The notes under the pieces were generated by a model. The model saw only the letters and a list, made by a program, of their open reading frames with translations. It searched no databases and was not told the DNA's origin. This document shows positions 49,452 to 63,207 of a DNA stretch of 64,000 nt, piece after piece. A program made the translations under genes and the position numbers. This stretch comes from Chrysomallon squamiferum (taxonomy: Eukaryota; Mollusca; Gastropoda; Neomphalida; Peltospiridae), in NCBI GenBank assembly GCA_012295275.1, contig CM022679.1, forward strand, positions 20,736,110 to 20,800,109. Direction: 5' to 3'. Position 1 is the first letter of the stretch, and each line of letters starts with the position of its first letter.

Positions 49452-49735
49452 GAGAGGATGATTTAAACTTGTTTGTCAAAGACTACATTTCACTAAACGA
49501 CTGGACTTTTTAAACTTGGTTGTCTGCTAAAGTCTACATTTCACTAAATGGCTGGATGTTTTAAACATGTTTGTCTGCTAAAGTCTACATTTCACTAAAC
49601 GACTGGATGTTTTAAACGTGTTTGATTGTTATAGACAATAAGTTCACTAAAGGACTCGATGTCTTAAACTAATTTGTCTGTTGAAGACTACAGTTCGGTA
49701 AACGTGTGGATGTTTTAAAGTAAAAGACTACAACT
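49452..49735. repeat. 51-bp tandem repeat, about 5.5 copies, just upstream of the Ly6-like start codon
   Basis: Units carry ACTAAACGACTGGATGTTTT then AAAC.TGTTTGTCTGCTAAAG then TCTACATTTC. Equivalent points fall near 49499, 49550, 49601, 49653 and 49703. The array ends about 10 bases before the ATG at 49745, so it forms the proximal promoter, the 5' UTR or both. Confidence 0.85.
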
Positions 49736-49744
49736 GATGACAAT

Positions 49745-49960
49745 ATGCACGATCTCAGATTTCAAGTGGACATAACCCTTATTATTCTTGTTGGGGTTTG
49801 TATTCCAGGTGATTATATATATTTAATTAATTATAATAAAGATTAAATGTGTGACCAAATTACATTTTAATATATTTATGGTCATGTGTAAAGGCAATGT
49901 AGGTACTATGCAGGATTGTTTTGTATTTGCTATGAAACAAGTCCGTTAACAATAATAATA

Positions 49961-50004
<44 letters not shown>

Positions 50005-51697
50005 TTATGATGATATGATATTGAAGATTATGCTGATAATAAAAATAATGATGGTAATAATAATGATGATGACGATAACCATGATTATGGTGATAATATA
50101 AACAAATTAATTTCTATATGGTACTTCACTTGTTTTTATTTTGTCTTTTTTTCTTTCTTTCTTTCTGTATGTATGTAAGAACAACTATATTTATTTTATT
50201 TTTTTTTTTTTTTTTTTTAATTATTTCCTTGTTGTTTTTTTTATTCAGTAACGACGGCGGTGATTGCGTCACATAATGCTAATAACCTGACCTGTTACGA
50301 CTGTTCTGAAAACTTCAAGGTCATCTGGATTCCAGGCACCCCCTGTGAGTCTAATCTGACCGTCGTACCTTTGGCAATATGTCATTCTATGGACAAATAC
50401 TGTAAGGTATGCACTCACTGCGTTTCCTTTGTGATTTGTTATAATATCATCGAAAGCGAAATTAAAAAATAAAATAACAATAATAATAATGATGATGATG
50501 ATGATGATGATGATAACGTGTTAAATAAACTTAAATGTAATCCGATTTGTTAGTTTTCGAGGCGTTCGTAATCCGAGGTCCCACTGTATACAGTTCCAAC
50601 AACTTTCTACAAGTAAATGTATTAATAGTGTTGAAGGCTGTGTAAAATGTTAACCATTATTAGCAAGGAGTCCTGTACCTGATAAGTAAAATCTTATTTT
50701 CTGTTTATTTGTTTTAACTATTTAACCATGTAAGTCTTTATAACTATTTTTCATTAATTTGTTATCTTGAAGTGGTCATGACTATCTAACTTTACTGTTT
50801 TTATGTGCTATGCTTTGATCTCTGATGTCACAAGGGATGGTCACGAGTATAAAGTTTTAGTCTGTTAAGAGATTATTTTGCTTCAAATATTACGTGACTT
50901 TAGTATTTATACTGTTAATAGCATTATTTTGATTCGGGTGTTTTCGGAAAACGATGAGCACTCTCTTGGTTTTCAGTTAGCGAAACTGAATCGTTTTCGT
51001 TTTTATTTATTTATTTATTTATTATAATATTTGTTAATAATAATCATTCTTCTGTAAATGAATTTAATTCGCCCATAGTTTGATATTGTTGATACCTACT
51101 AACGATAATTCCTCGCATTTTAATATTAATACTGTATTGATTATCGCTGGCCTTCCGATATTTACTAACAATGATTAATCTTCTTTCGATATTCCTACTG
51201 ATAATGACGATTACTTGGCTTTTAATGTTAATGGCTTTATATGTTAATTATTTTCTGAAATTTATACAATTAGTGATAAAAGTGTTCCTTCTAACTTACC
51301 TACATTCATAGAAACATACGTGTGGACCTACATACATACATAATTTTACACATACACACATACCTTCCTTATGCTTTTTTATTAATGGGCTATTTAGTCT
51401 TCTTGCTGTTGTTTTGTTGTTGTTCATTTTGTTTGTTTTTTTGTGTGTGTATTTTCTTGCATTATTTTTCTTCTTCCATTTGTTTTATTTCCATTGCTTC
51501 TTTGTTATATTTTTACTTACTAGATTGCTTACTTATTTACTTATTTATTTTGTTTATTTGTTTGAGCTTTCTTTTAATATCAAAATTTAGTTTTTGGTTG
51601 GGATAAATTCATCTGCGAAAAAAAAAAATAAAAAAAAAAAAATAAATAAATAAATAAAGTATTCCTAATGTTTTTGGTTGTAAATTTATCTGCGAAA

Positions 51698-51754
<57 letters not shown>

Positions 51755-52755
51755 TAGTTAGTAAATAAATAAAGTATTTCTGATATTTTATAACAAAGTT
51801 TACATCAGGTTACCGTCATGTAAATAATCTTTATTGTTATTGATTAGGCATTATCTGTCTCATTTGTAGAGTTATCGACTGCATAGCAATTACAGCAAAA
51901 AGCAATCGGCTCTTTAGAAAAACAAAACTAGAAGAATGGACCAGATATAAGCGCCATTAGGTTTGTGAGGAAACGTGTGCTGGAATGCTGTTACATTTTT
52001 ATACATCGATATCGAACACATTTTGCTAAATCTTGCAAATAAAATGCTGTCATGGTCATGAACACCTGCTTTGATTTATTGATTTATTAATCACACTTCG
52101 GCTTTTAACTCATATTCTCATATTGACTAAGTTCTCGTCGATATCTCGAAGATCGGTTTTGGGGAAAAATGTCGAAATAATAATGTATTGTAAAACCTTT
52201 AAAACTGAAACAACAATAATATAGTAAAATTAATGGTAGTGGTAATAGCAGTAGTAGTAGCTGATGTTGTTGTAGTAGTCGTTGTAGCCGGAGTAGTAGT
52301 CGCAGTAGTATGTTGTTGTTTTTTTTTTTTTTTTTTTTTATGTATGTATGTATTTTTTATGAATATATCTATTTATTTGTGTTTATCTGTATATGCGTCA
52401 TGTGTGTTTAATTTATATATTTGTGGATGTAGTATATGTTTCAGTGTATTAATATTTTGTTGTACGTATTGCGTGTGTTAAATTTCCTTTGATAAATATG
52501 AGAAAAAGTAAACAAAACGTGAATATTTATATTTTATTAAACTGCATTTTCATTCAGTTATCATTAAGAGATCGATATTTATTTTTATTCTTTGTACCTA
52601 GACTGGTGATTGATATGTGCCTCATGTTGTGACAATTTAAATAATTGATTACTTTAACAGTTAACAGTAAATAAACTGAAAATTACTGATTATAAAAAAA
52701 CACACCTAACTGACAGTAATTTTTACGTTAATGATCTCGCTCATTCAAGGTATCC

Positions 52756-52815
<60 letters not shown>

Positions 52816-52823
52816 TATTTATT

Positions 52824-52857
<34 letters not shown>

Positions 52858-54078
52858 CATACATAATCCATTTCATCTCACAGTTATTTGTTGAGTTCAC
52901 CGCAGTCAACAATTCAAACGTTATTTATCTTGTATTTTTAGCTGGGTTTCATGTAAATGTATTTGTCACGAATTGTTTCAATTTAAAAATAAATAATAAG
53001 TAAGTAAGCAAGTAAGTTAGTAAATACAAATTATATACTTAAAATACAGCCAGGAGAATTTAAAAAAAAAAAAAGTAAGTTTGGTTTTTGGCTTCCTTTT
53101 TTCTATCTCCTTCTACTACTACAACTACTACTACTACTACGACTACTACTACTACTACTGCTACTATTTCTCATATGACATATCAAGCAACTGATACCGT
53201 TACTATTATTATAACAACCACTTCAGCAGCAACGGCTATTACCACTACATGCACAATAAAAACTACAATTACTACGATTACGACTACTTCGACTGTAATT
53301 AATAATGCACGTCTTTATTTTATATAGACGGGAATGCACATTTATCATAAGACCCTATGGAGTATACACTGCAATTATCATATTCTCTTCAGCAAGTATA
53401 TCCCATTTGATTGTTTTGTCAGAGGCATGTTCTGTGTTTTCTAGTCAAAGGGAAGAAGTATATTAAAGCTGTAATCGATTCAGTTCAAAATACAGACGTA
53501 GCAAAATTTAACGTGCTAATCAAAGCGGGCTGATGTGAAGCACTTGTTCGAAGTATGGTTTCCCCGACCATTATATATAAGACACAGCTTGGATACCGCT
53601 GTTAACATTAAAATGTGCTTAGCTGTCGAAAATGGTCACTGATTCTTGTTTCTCAAAGTTTATTTATTTGTTTGTTTGTTTGTTTGTTTGTTTATTTTTA
53701 ACATGCCATTAATTCTTAATTCACACCGTTTTTTTTTTTCATTAATTTATTTAAAATGTTATTGATTGTTCATTCAGACCCTTATTTATTTATTTATATT
53801 TTTTATTTAATTATGTATTTATTTATTTCCACCAGGTTGAAAGGACGTCGGTGAAGGGGATGACAACTAGTGTAACAAGAGGTTGTGCTGAAGAATGCAG
53901 CTACGGCTGCAGGGTGCTGGGTTTCGGGGTCACTCAGCTGAAGTGCACTTCTTGCTGCAGTAAACCCGGATGTAACAATGGCAACAAAGCCGAGAGTGCG
54001 CATGTCTGTGACGCAATACACCGTGTACTGCTGGGACTCTGTACATACTTAACATTAAATCTTTTGCGTCAGCTGTAG
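49745..54078 (+). CDS. Ly6/uPAR three-finger domain, putative GPI-anchored cell-surface protein (3 exons, complete)
   Basis: Exons 49745-49808, 50249-50406 and 53836-54078 join in phases 1 and 0 with GT/AG borders and encode 154 aa. Residues 1-21 are a signal peptide (hydrophobic DITLIILVGVCIP). The mature part has the Ly6/uPAR signature: LTCYDC at the start, spaced cysteines in PCES, ICHS, KYCK, GCAEEC, YGC and LKC, then the terminal CCSKPGCNN. The C-terminus is hydrophobic (VLLGLCTYLTLNLL) after a small-residue NNGN stretch, as expected of a GPI-attachment signal. The exon structure (signal exon, N-terminal half, C-terminal half of the domain) is the usual one for Ly6 genes. Twelve cysteines are seen before the tail, where ten is common. 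Partner and role are unknown; many relatives modulate receptors or form cell junctions. Confidence 0.9.
49945..50100. repeat. (AAT)n and (GAT)-rich microsatellite in the first Ly6-like intron
   Basis: A run of AAT repeats followed by degenerate GATAAT words, then a T-run (50195-50220) near the exon-2 acceptor. Confidence 0.85.
50553..50588 (-). mobile_element. Solo terminal repeat of a pogo/Tigger-like element
   Basis: The end, read on the minus strand, is TACAGTGGGACCTCGGATTA followed by CGAACGCCTCGAAAAC. This resembles the CAGTGG.ACCT-type ends of pogo-group elements and is similar but not identical to the element at 44446. No partner end is visible, so it is a fragment in intron 2 of the Ly6-like gene. 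Confidence 0.5.
51000..51760. repeat. Intronic low-complexity: (TTTA)n, (AAAT)n and (AAT)n arrays
   Basis: TTTA near 51003-51025, A-rich and AAAT near 51619-51658, and (AAT)n at 51697-51752, all inside intron 2 of the Ly6-like gene. No exon is seen between 50407 and 53835. Confidence 0.8.
52745..52858. repeat. (TTA)n followed by a long T-run
   Basis: About 65 bases of (TTA)n, a few TTTA units and about 30 T in intron 2 of the Ly6-like gene. Confidence 0.9.
53108..53300. repeat. Degenerate (ACT)n trinucleotide repeat
   Basis: ACTACTACT words interrupted by ACG, GCT and ATT occur in intron 2 of the Ly6-like gene. The Thr-rich frame through it is composition. Confidence 0.75.
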
Positions 54079-54134
54079 AACCATGTTCCTCTGTCTCTAT
54101 AGAAGATTATTAATTAATTAATTAACATATTAAC

Positions 54135-54183
<49 letters not shown>

Positions 54184-55096
54184 AGTGTAAATATAAATTT
54201 TGAATGATTTCAAGTTATTGTTTTAATTGTAGCTAAACAACGAGTGTTTGTTAATAATAAAATATAATATTCACATAACAAGTCACTAAATTTACTTTTC
54301 ACGACGATATCATTTTTGCTAAGATATATTAAAAAGAGAAAGAAAGAATAAAAACGAAAAATAATACAAACCTACAGTATGAATAAACGATTAAACTTCC
54401 TAAATCATCATTCTGGATTTTTTCATTTCAAAGTTTCAAACGACGTCAGCTAAAAGGTGAATTCCACTCATTCACGCGGTCATGTTATTAATTTTTAATT
54501 ACTGGTTATTATTATTATTATTATTATTATTATTTTTTATTATATAATTGCATATATTTTGTGTCTGCATGTGTTATTGTTTTTGTACGTACTTTCATAC
54601 ATAATAATTATAAACTGATTTTTACACTCTGATACGAATCAATACCGAAGACAATTGAGGTCTTTCGAGCGTCCTATTCCGAACAATTATTGGTGTGTGT
54701 GTGTCGTTTTTTTGTTGTTGTTGGCGGGATGAAAACAGCCTCATTACGTCATAAACAAAGCAACGTTATGAATAATTTGAGGTGGATTGTTACTTATTTC
54801 CACTCGTGAAAGCGGTAAGGACTGTTCATTTTTCATTTGATTTAGATTTCTGTAATTAAATTTGGTTATTTTGAAATTATTAAATATGAATATTCCAAAT
54901 CCAATTAAGGGAAAATGTAATTAACTTGTCAATAATGTAAACAGAAGGCTATCCTTTTTGTTTCTATTTTACAGTAAACAAGTTATTATTACAGTAGGAA
55001 TTGCACAGTAGGAATTCTTTACACCCACCCCCACACACACACACACACCCTTATATTGGATCCTTTTGAAAAGCTTCTGAAATGGAAGGTTAATAG

Positions 55097-55295
55097 CAGG
55101 GGTCGGAAGCCTCTTGGATAGAGGGGGACAGACTGCTATGCAGTGTTTTGGAAATCAAATGTATTTCACACATACACACACATACACCGATCTCTCTTTC
55201 TCTCTCTCTCTATCCATTCTTCAAAAACGAAGTTAATGTAATAATTGGTGTCCAAGTGTTCATTTAGCGGGCCGACCCGCATCAGAAACAAATTA
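55097..55295. mobile_element. Possible hAT-type transposon fragment
   Basis: CAGGGGTCGGAAGCCTCTTG at 55097 resembles the CAGGGGTCGGCAA-type end of many hAT elements. GCGGGCCGACCCGCATCAGA near 55268 resembles their subterminal GGGCCG-rich segment. A (TC)n/CACACA patch lies between. No second terminus or transposase is seen. Confidence 0.35.
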
Positions 55296-56283
55296 CACTT
55301 TTCAAAACAAGGAGTTTGTTTCCGTAATGTACAAAATAAATAAACATACCGTATATCAAGAACGCTTAATGTAATTATAAATTTAAGCTAAATATAATAA
55401 TTAAACCATTTTGATAAATGAAATTATTCTAAACATAAAGACCAATAATTTCTTTAAGTGAATAAATAATTATATTCAAACATCTACTAACTACATCTTA
55501 AATAGTATCACAAACAACACAACAGCAACCAGTTTTAAAATCCCATGTTATAAAAATACAAGTTTGAAATAATGTTACTGTTAGCAGTCCAGTTATATTT
55601 TTAACTATAAATGACAGGCAAAGACAGTTAAAATTGAAATTTTATAGTTAAATATATATATATATTTTCTTCCTATTATTATTATTATTATTAATGACTA
55701 TTATCAACGAAAAAAATGTATTTGTATATTACTTTATAACCTGTAACACTTCTTTCATGCACAGTAAATATGAAATAATTTTAATTAATTTTTATTGGTA
55801 CAATTAATGTAATTTAAAAATGCTTAACCCCAATGATGAGAGAAGATTGATAACCCAGAAATAGTAATAACTTTATATTTAATTAAAAACGAAATATAGA
55901 TCGAATAAATATATATATATATTTAAAAAAATATTTAACATTCTTAGGAAAAAAAACAACCTGTGTATTATAGTGGAAGAAGATTTCAAAGAGCTGTACA
56001 ATCTTCTGAAACACCCATCCATCCAGAAATAATGAGCCAAAAGGTATGACATTTAATAGATATGTATGTAAACTAACATTGATCTTAAACTTCTCGTCAA
56101 ATTGCTTGGAAATATATATGTACAGTGATTTCATGAATGCATATTCCATTAGCTTTGTCGATATTATTTAACATTCACTCCTAGTCAAATTTGTTTCATC
56201 TTGAGAAACAGTAACAGTAAATTAGATATCGCCATTTGGACATTTTATTTTGTAGTCATTACTATTATTATTATTATTAATTG

Positions 56284-56284
<1 letters not shown>

Positions 56285-56338
<54 letters not shown>

Positions 56339-56341
56339 TTA
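56285..56341. repeat. (TTTA)n microsatellite
   Basis: Fourteen or so uninterrupted TTTA units about 370 bases upstream of the coiled-coil gene start. Confidence 0.95.
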
Positions 56342-56706
56342 CTATTTTTGTAAGTTTTCACAAATGTCTTAATAAAATATAATGAAAGTCATATTAATCA
56401 CACTCGACGCAGATTATAGTCGACAGTAAAGGGAGATTACAATGTTAGATTCGTTTACCTAAAACTAATCTTAGTTAGTGAGGATTGAAAAAAAACCAAA
56501 GAAGCACATGAAGAATGATAAAGAATTAGATATAAATGGACATAGAAAAAGAAATAAAATATTTCGTTAATGATGCTTGTAGCTCGTTTTGAAACGTTAG
56601 GGTGGTCATTTGACATACCCAAATTCATTTACTTTATACACTCAGTGAAATTTGGTTTCAAATTGCGAAATATTTAGAGTTCTTTGGTGCTGATATAGAT
56701 AAAAAG

Positions 56707-58392
56707 ATGCCAAAGTACAAAGGTAAAGTTCACAAGAAATTCCCTCCAACATGTGATACAATACACTCCACGGAAAGACCACTGCAGAAGTTTTTCAAAT
56801 TAGTCAATAAGTCGGCATCTGGCTGGGAAGATCTTTTGGCTTGTTTGGATGATGATGAATCATCAGATGTAATGTTTAGAGATCAGTTTAGATCACACTC
56901 CAACAGTTCCTATGTTTATGCCGAAATGGAATACACATCTACACCGTACTGTGCTAATGAGGAGCTGGGTCAAAGTAGCTTTTCTGAATCACCACGTTTT
57001 AGTGAAGAATTCGCTAAAAGACCATTACTGACATTGCCAAATCCAGACAATGGAGAACAGTCAGAACATGTAGATCTTCCAGAACAAATCACTTTGTTCA
57101 CTTCTTCTAAATCAAAGACTCAGGTCTTTGACAAATCAGAACAAGCGGAACAAACTATATTATTAACAAATTCAGAAATGAAGCTGGAGAGATGTGCAGA
57201 TTATGTAGACTTTGAGCAAACACAACAAATTTATTCGCCAGAAAAAATAAATTCAGTCCTGCGGGCAGACTACATGAAGCAGATATATCCAATCATTAAG
57301 GATTTTAAATGGTCAGAATATTTGAATAAAAGGTGTACGGATAGACAAAGATCTGAGGAAACTACAGACACAGATTCATCGGAACAAAAAAATTCATTAA
57401 TGCAATCAAACCAACTGGATAACATAAAGTCATATTTTCTAAACATCAGTTGGTCAGAGTTCTTCATGCCAAATAATGCAGACTCTGGGCAAACACGTCA
57501 TACTGAATCAACAAAACGAACAGAATTAATCACGCAGTCAAACAAAGTGAACGAGAGATATCCGTATACTCAAATATTTCACTCCTTACAATACTCGAAG
57601 GAAAGGCATTCAGATAATACAGGCGTCGAGCAAACACAAACATTAGATTCATCTGAAGAATCTGAGGAGTCGGACTACCAGGAAGAAAACGACCCCTGTT
57701 CTCAGTTCTTGAGCAAGAAATATGGAGTCGGCGAAACCTCTGGCAAAACACAAACACAACAAACTGATGTGTTCATACATGTAAAACACCGAGAAGGAAG
57801 AGATGAAGACACACGAGACTGCAAGGAATCGAAAAACACTGCAATAAACGATAATGTAATGGATAATGAAAAAGTTTCTCTTTCCGAATCACTCAGTTTT
57901 GGAGAAATAATACAAAGCTGTTCAGATCTAGATGACGTTCAAGATGAACTTTCACAGATGCTCAGAGGAAAAGGATTTACTTCCAGTGGTCTTGTAAGTA
58001 CACTCGTATACAGACTGTTCTAAGAAACGATATTACTGAAAAGAAAGGGAACAGACTAAAGACACTAACTGCATTCAGTTCAATATTTAAAGTGCTTTTT
58101 CTTATTATTTTTTTTTATTTTTGCATGTTTCAGATGGACTAAAAAAGGAACAATTAAAAAAAAAACTGAAGTTACTGCTGTTCGAAATAATATTTTCCTT
58201 TGTATATTTATAGTATTGTAAATAAATCTTAAAGAGTACAAAAGTTTTGACAAAACTAACAAAAAGCATTCATGAATCACTGTTTAGTCTGATCTCATTA
58301 AAATAATTAATTTCGAAATAAAATAGAGCCATAGAATAGTTTTCTTCTTGTTCTGTGATGATTTATATTCAAAAGAGGTAGCACTATAACAG

Positions 58393-58491
<99 letters not shown>

Positions 58492-58843
58492 GGACAACTG
58501 AAACAGTAATTCGTCACGAGCAGAGGTGATTATTACATCAAATTGTCTAGACACCCAAATTCATATTGCTAGTTATTATTATGTAGTATTTATATTCAAT
58601 ATTAATTAATGATCTACTTTTTACTTATATTTTATAAAAATATATATATATATATATACTGAATAAATAAGAAACAATTATCAACAGAAAATCAACAACA
58701 GTTTTGAGAAATAGTTTGTAAATAACATATTTATTTACGTTTTATTTATTTTTATATTTATTTATTTATTAAAATGTATTTATTTATTCATTTAAATATA
58801 GTTATTGTTGTTGTTGTTATATTATTGTTGTTATTATTACTAC

Positions 58844-58880
<37 letters not shown>

Positions 58881-59623
58881 GTTATTATTTCAAAACAGCA
58901 GGTGGACGTGCACGAGGCGATATGCACCATCACCCTGGCCGAGCTTCAGCAGAAGAAGAACATGATCAATTCTCAGGGCACACAGCTGCGTCTTATGAAG
59001 CACGTGCAGGAAAAGATGGAATGTGAAAACAGCGAACTGAAGGATAAAATCAAAGTGCTCAACGAAGAAATTAAATGTCTGAAAAGTTTTACAAAACCTC
59101 AGGTAAAGCCTAAGATTCTACGTAAGATGTTGTTTTTATATATATATATATATATATACACTATGATGAGAATGGTTAGTTTCGCATCTTCTTCAATGTC
59201 ATTCGGTTCTCTGAGGTATATATTATTTTTTTTTTTTTAAATATTGTATCCATTGATAAATGATTTTAAATATATAATGAAACTTTAATTCACTGAAATT
59301 ATTTGATATATTCGACATTAGTGAATTAAAACCAGTATTTTCAAGATAGTATACAAATTACTCGTTCACGACAACAATAATCTTCATAATTAATAGTAAG
59401 TAGTAGTAGCATTAGTAATATTTTTAGTAGTAAATAATAGTAGCAGGAGTAATATTAGTAAGTAGTAAATAGTGGTAGTAACAGCAATACAGTAATAATA
59501 ATAAATAACACAAGCAGTTAATAAATAAATAACAAATAAATAATAACAGAATGATAAATAACAATAAACAAAATCAATAATAGTCAGTAAATAGAGAAAT
59601 GAAATAAATTTGTAAATAAGAAA

Positions 59624-59662
<39 letters not shown>

Positions 59663-61252
59663 ATACACTATATATAAATACACTGAAAAGTAAATAAGTA
59701 TGTAAGTAATTAAATATATTAAAATATGTGAGGTTCACAATACTTTGCAGATTTCCGACAGGAAGGGAGATGTAAATAATGATTTAGACAGAATGCAGAT
59801 GGAAAAGCGATGTCTTGAACTGCAGCTGGACCAGGCTCAGTCGGCGCTGTCTGCGGAAACTACGGCTAGGAAAACGGCTGAAGAAAAAATCAGGAATCTT
59901 TACAAAGAAGTCGATGAAATGAGGAAGGAAAAAGTATTTAGTTATTGGAGATTTTATCACCATTTTTGTTTTTGTTTTTTGAAGTTCAACAACTTTGCAG
60001 CTTGTTGATAATCTGCATCACATAATTATGCGTTTTCCTGTCTAAAAGAGCCAGAGTTACTAATATAGTCCAGGAAAAAAGTTAAGACGTACATAGAAAA
60101 CTCCATTTTAGAAAAAGCTTGGAATGTATGCTTCCCTTGCAGTGAATTCAGTGGTTACATTATTTCTATAGAACACCATTCTGAAGATAGTCATAAATGA
60201 TATAACATTGCGTTTACATGTTACCCATTATGTTGTGCTATTTTTAGAAGGTCCTTAACTGTTTTCCAGATGTATTAATTTTAAAAATATAATCTTTGTG
60301 TTACGAATTTATTAAAATGTGTTTAGTTTTATTTGAAAATGATTTTTGTTTTAAAATATATGATTAAAATATAAAATTGTGTTCTAATCATATGCAAAAA
60401 ACTAAAATTTGTATTGCAAGTTCGCCTTTAATTTTTTTTTCTCATACGCACACACACACACATACATACAAAACGACGCGCGCTGATATGCTTTAATAGT
60501 ATTTTGAAAATGTAAACATTCTAAGTTTTTTGTTTACAGTTAAAATGTGAAGAGCGTATTCTAGAAATGGAGTCGAGGCAAAGAGACTCGTTATCTTACG
60601 TGGACAAACCGTACACCTCGGAGGTGAAAATAACATTAAACAACTTCAAATTAAAGTGTCCGAAAAATATAATCTCAAAACATTCTGCATACTTCCAGGC
60701 TATGTTGTTTACTTACTTACTTACTTACTTCTTTAAAAGGTCATTGACTCTCGCTTCTAACCGTTTACTTACTTACATTCATATTTACTTATTTATTTAT
60801 TTTTGTCATCCAGTCGTAATTAATAATTAAATGTATAAACAAAAGTATAGAGTCAAAAATATCAGGCCATCTTAATTTGTCTGTTGTTACGATTTTAAAT
60901 CATAAAGTCAGACTAATTTTGTCTTAAATTTTGTATTTTTTTTTTTTTATTGCTATAATTTGATATTGATGATGAATGCCACGCAAAAATATTTTAAAAA
61001 TTAAAAGTTAAATATTGACTTGGTATATAAAGAATTTTATTAGACCATTTATTAATACTGCTACAAGTACAATTTAAACGTGTCCAGTCCATCTTAAGTT
61101 AGTTAATATTTTTGTATGAACTTTATTTATTATTGAAAGTAGTCAAAAATTTAGCCTGCTGAATTTCAAATAAATTACACTTATGGAGGAATGTTCATTC
61201 TGAAATATTAATAAACATAATACAAATGTATCTGAGCAACAGACCAATAATT

Positions 61253-61347
<95 letters not shown>

Positions 61348-63168
61348 GTTTCTCCTCAAACCCTAAATGCTATTTGTAGTTATTTACTTCCTGAACTATT
61401 TGTATTATGTTTTTAAAGCCTCTACCTATGTATGAGTATTCGCCAGAATCGAGTTTCCCTGGCCACAATGAAATGCTGCAGAATGAGAACAGGTGTTTGG
61501 AAATGTCAATTGAACAAATGAAATCTACAATAGTGGCTGAATCGCAGGCTCGCAGGATGGCGGAAGACAAAATTAAAGGTCTTTATGGAGAAATTGATGA
61601 ACTCAGGAGAGAAAAGGTATTTCTAGTTTTTAGTAACTGTAAATACTTACACATAACTGATTTACTAGTTTACATTTTTAGTCAGTGCAAATACGTTATT
61701 GATGCTACCATGGGACTGTTTATTTGTCAGTGTGCTGCCAGCTTTTGCTAATAAATAAGTGTAATAATTACAAAGAAAATATATTCCCTTTTCACAGAAA
61801 GGTAAAATACAATAAAAAATACTTTTAAAAACACTGAAAGACATCATGTTTTATTTTAACATGGTATTATCAGCGTTTTATTTATTCTTTACATTTCTGA
61901 TATATACAACCTCATGTGTTTGAAATATTTGTACAGTTAAACAAACTGATTTAAATTAAAGGTATAATGGTAAAGGCTGAATAGACTGTAAATGTTTAAA
62001 GAAATATGTTCTTAGTTAATGGCATAGTAATAAACACTGAATATGTTATAAACATTACACTAAATCAAGTACGAAATTGTGTATGCTTTCTCATTATACT
62101 GGTCTATGTCTGCATTATCCAAAAATTGTTTTAGCTTAAGCTTGATGATCAAATCTTGGAGATGCAGACAAGACTGAGAATGGTCAGTGGACAACTGAAC
62201 ATAGCTATTGACCTCATGCCATTAGATGAGATCCAGAAATTGCCATGTATGAGCATCTGCAAGAAAAGAAACAGTCTTAAATCAAATCAGGTTTGTATTA
62301 GGAGAGCATAGTTTCATACAGCAAAACCTACGTAGTTCAATCTCTTATTGTAGTCTGACAGGCAGTTACAGAATGATCCAGTTCAGTCTCCTGTTACAGT
62401 TAGACTGACATATAGAGAATGATCCAGTTTAGATTCGTGTTACAGCTAAACTGACATACAGAGAATGATCCAGTTTAGATTCTTGTTACAGCTAAACTGA
62501 CATATAGAGAATGGTCCAGTTTAGATTCTTGTTACAGCTAAACTGACATATAGAGAATGTACCATTACAGACTCTAGTTACATATTGACTGACATGTAGA
62601 GAATGATTCAGGCTTTAGACTAATGTTTTAGATTTGTGACAGCTGATGTATTTCTGTATTAAAAACGTTCTTGACCCAACTGCAGCACTAGCCTCATTTC
62701 CAATTTACAGTCTCAACATCCTTTCATCTACTTCACATAATCTGATGGATACATATTTGCTTTTGGCTTTAGCACCCTGAATAATATTTTGTATTAAAAG
62801 AACATAGATTGACTAAAAAAAAATCTTGTTTTAATGTGTGAACATTATTATTATTATTATTAATATTTTATCATACTACTGTTTAATTTTCAGGGGGATT
62901 TATTACCAAAAGCTGGAACATCAACCAAAAATGAAGTCTATTTTGAAGACACAAAAAGACACCAAGGTTATTAGCTTTTCAAATTAGTGTTCCATTGATT
63001 CTGAATAACCTTGGGTATTTCAAGTTTTTTAGGCAGAATGTGTATTGCTTGTAGATAGAAACCATATGAACTGGCTAAATTAAAAATATTAGTATTATAA
63101 AATTACCACTAGTAATTGCAGTGACTAAAAAAAAAAAAGAATGAAAAAAAAAAAAAAAGAAAAGGAAA

Positions 63169-63207
<39 letters not shown>

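Larger units (their letters stand above)
54079..56640. other. Intergenic AT-rich DNA between the Ly6-like and coiled-coil genes
   Basis: Holds (TTA)n at 54133-54182 just after the Ly6-like stop codon, (ATT)n near 54508-54535, a CCCACACAC patch near 55022-55050 and (TTTA)n at 56285-56340. Apart from a possible hAT fragment near 55097, nothing functional was recognised. Confidence 0.5.
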
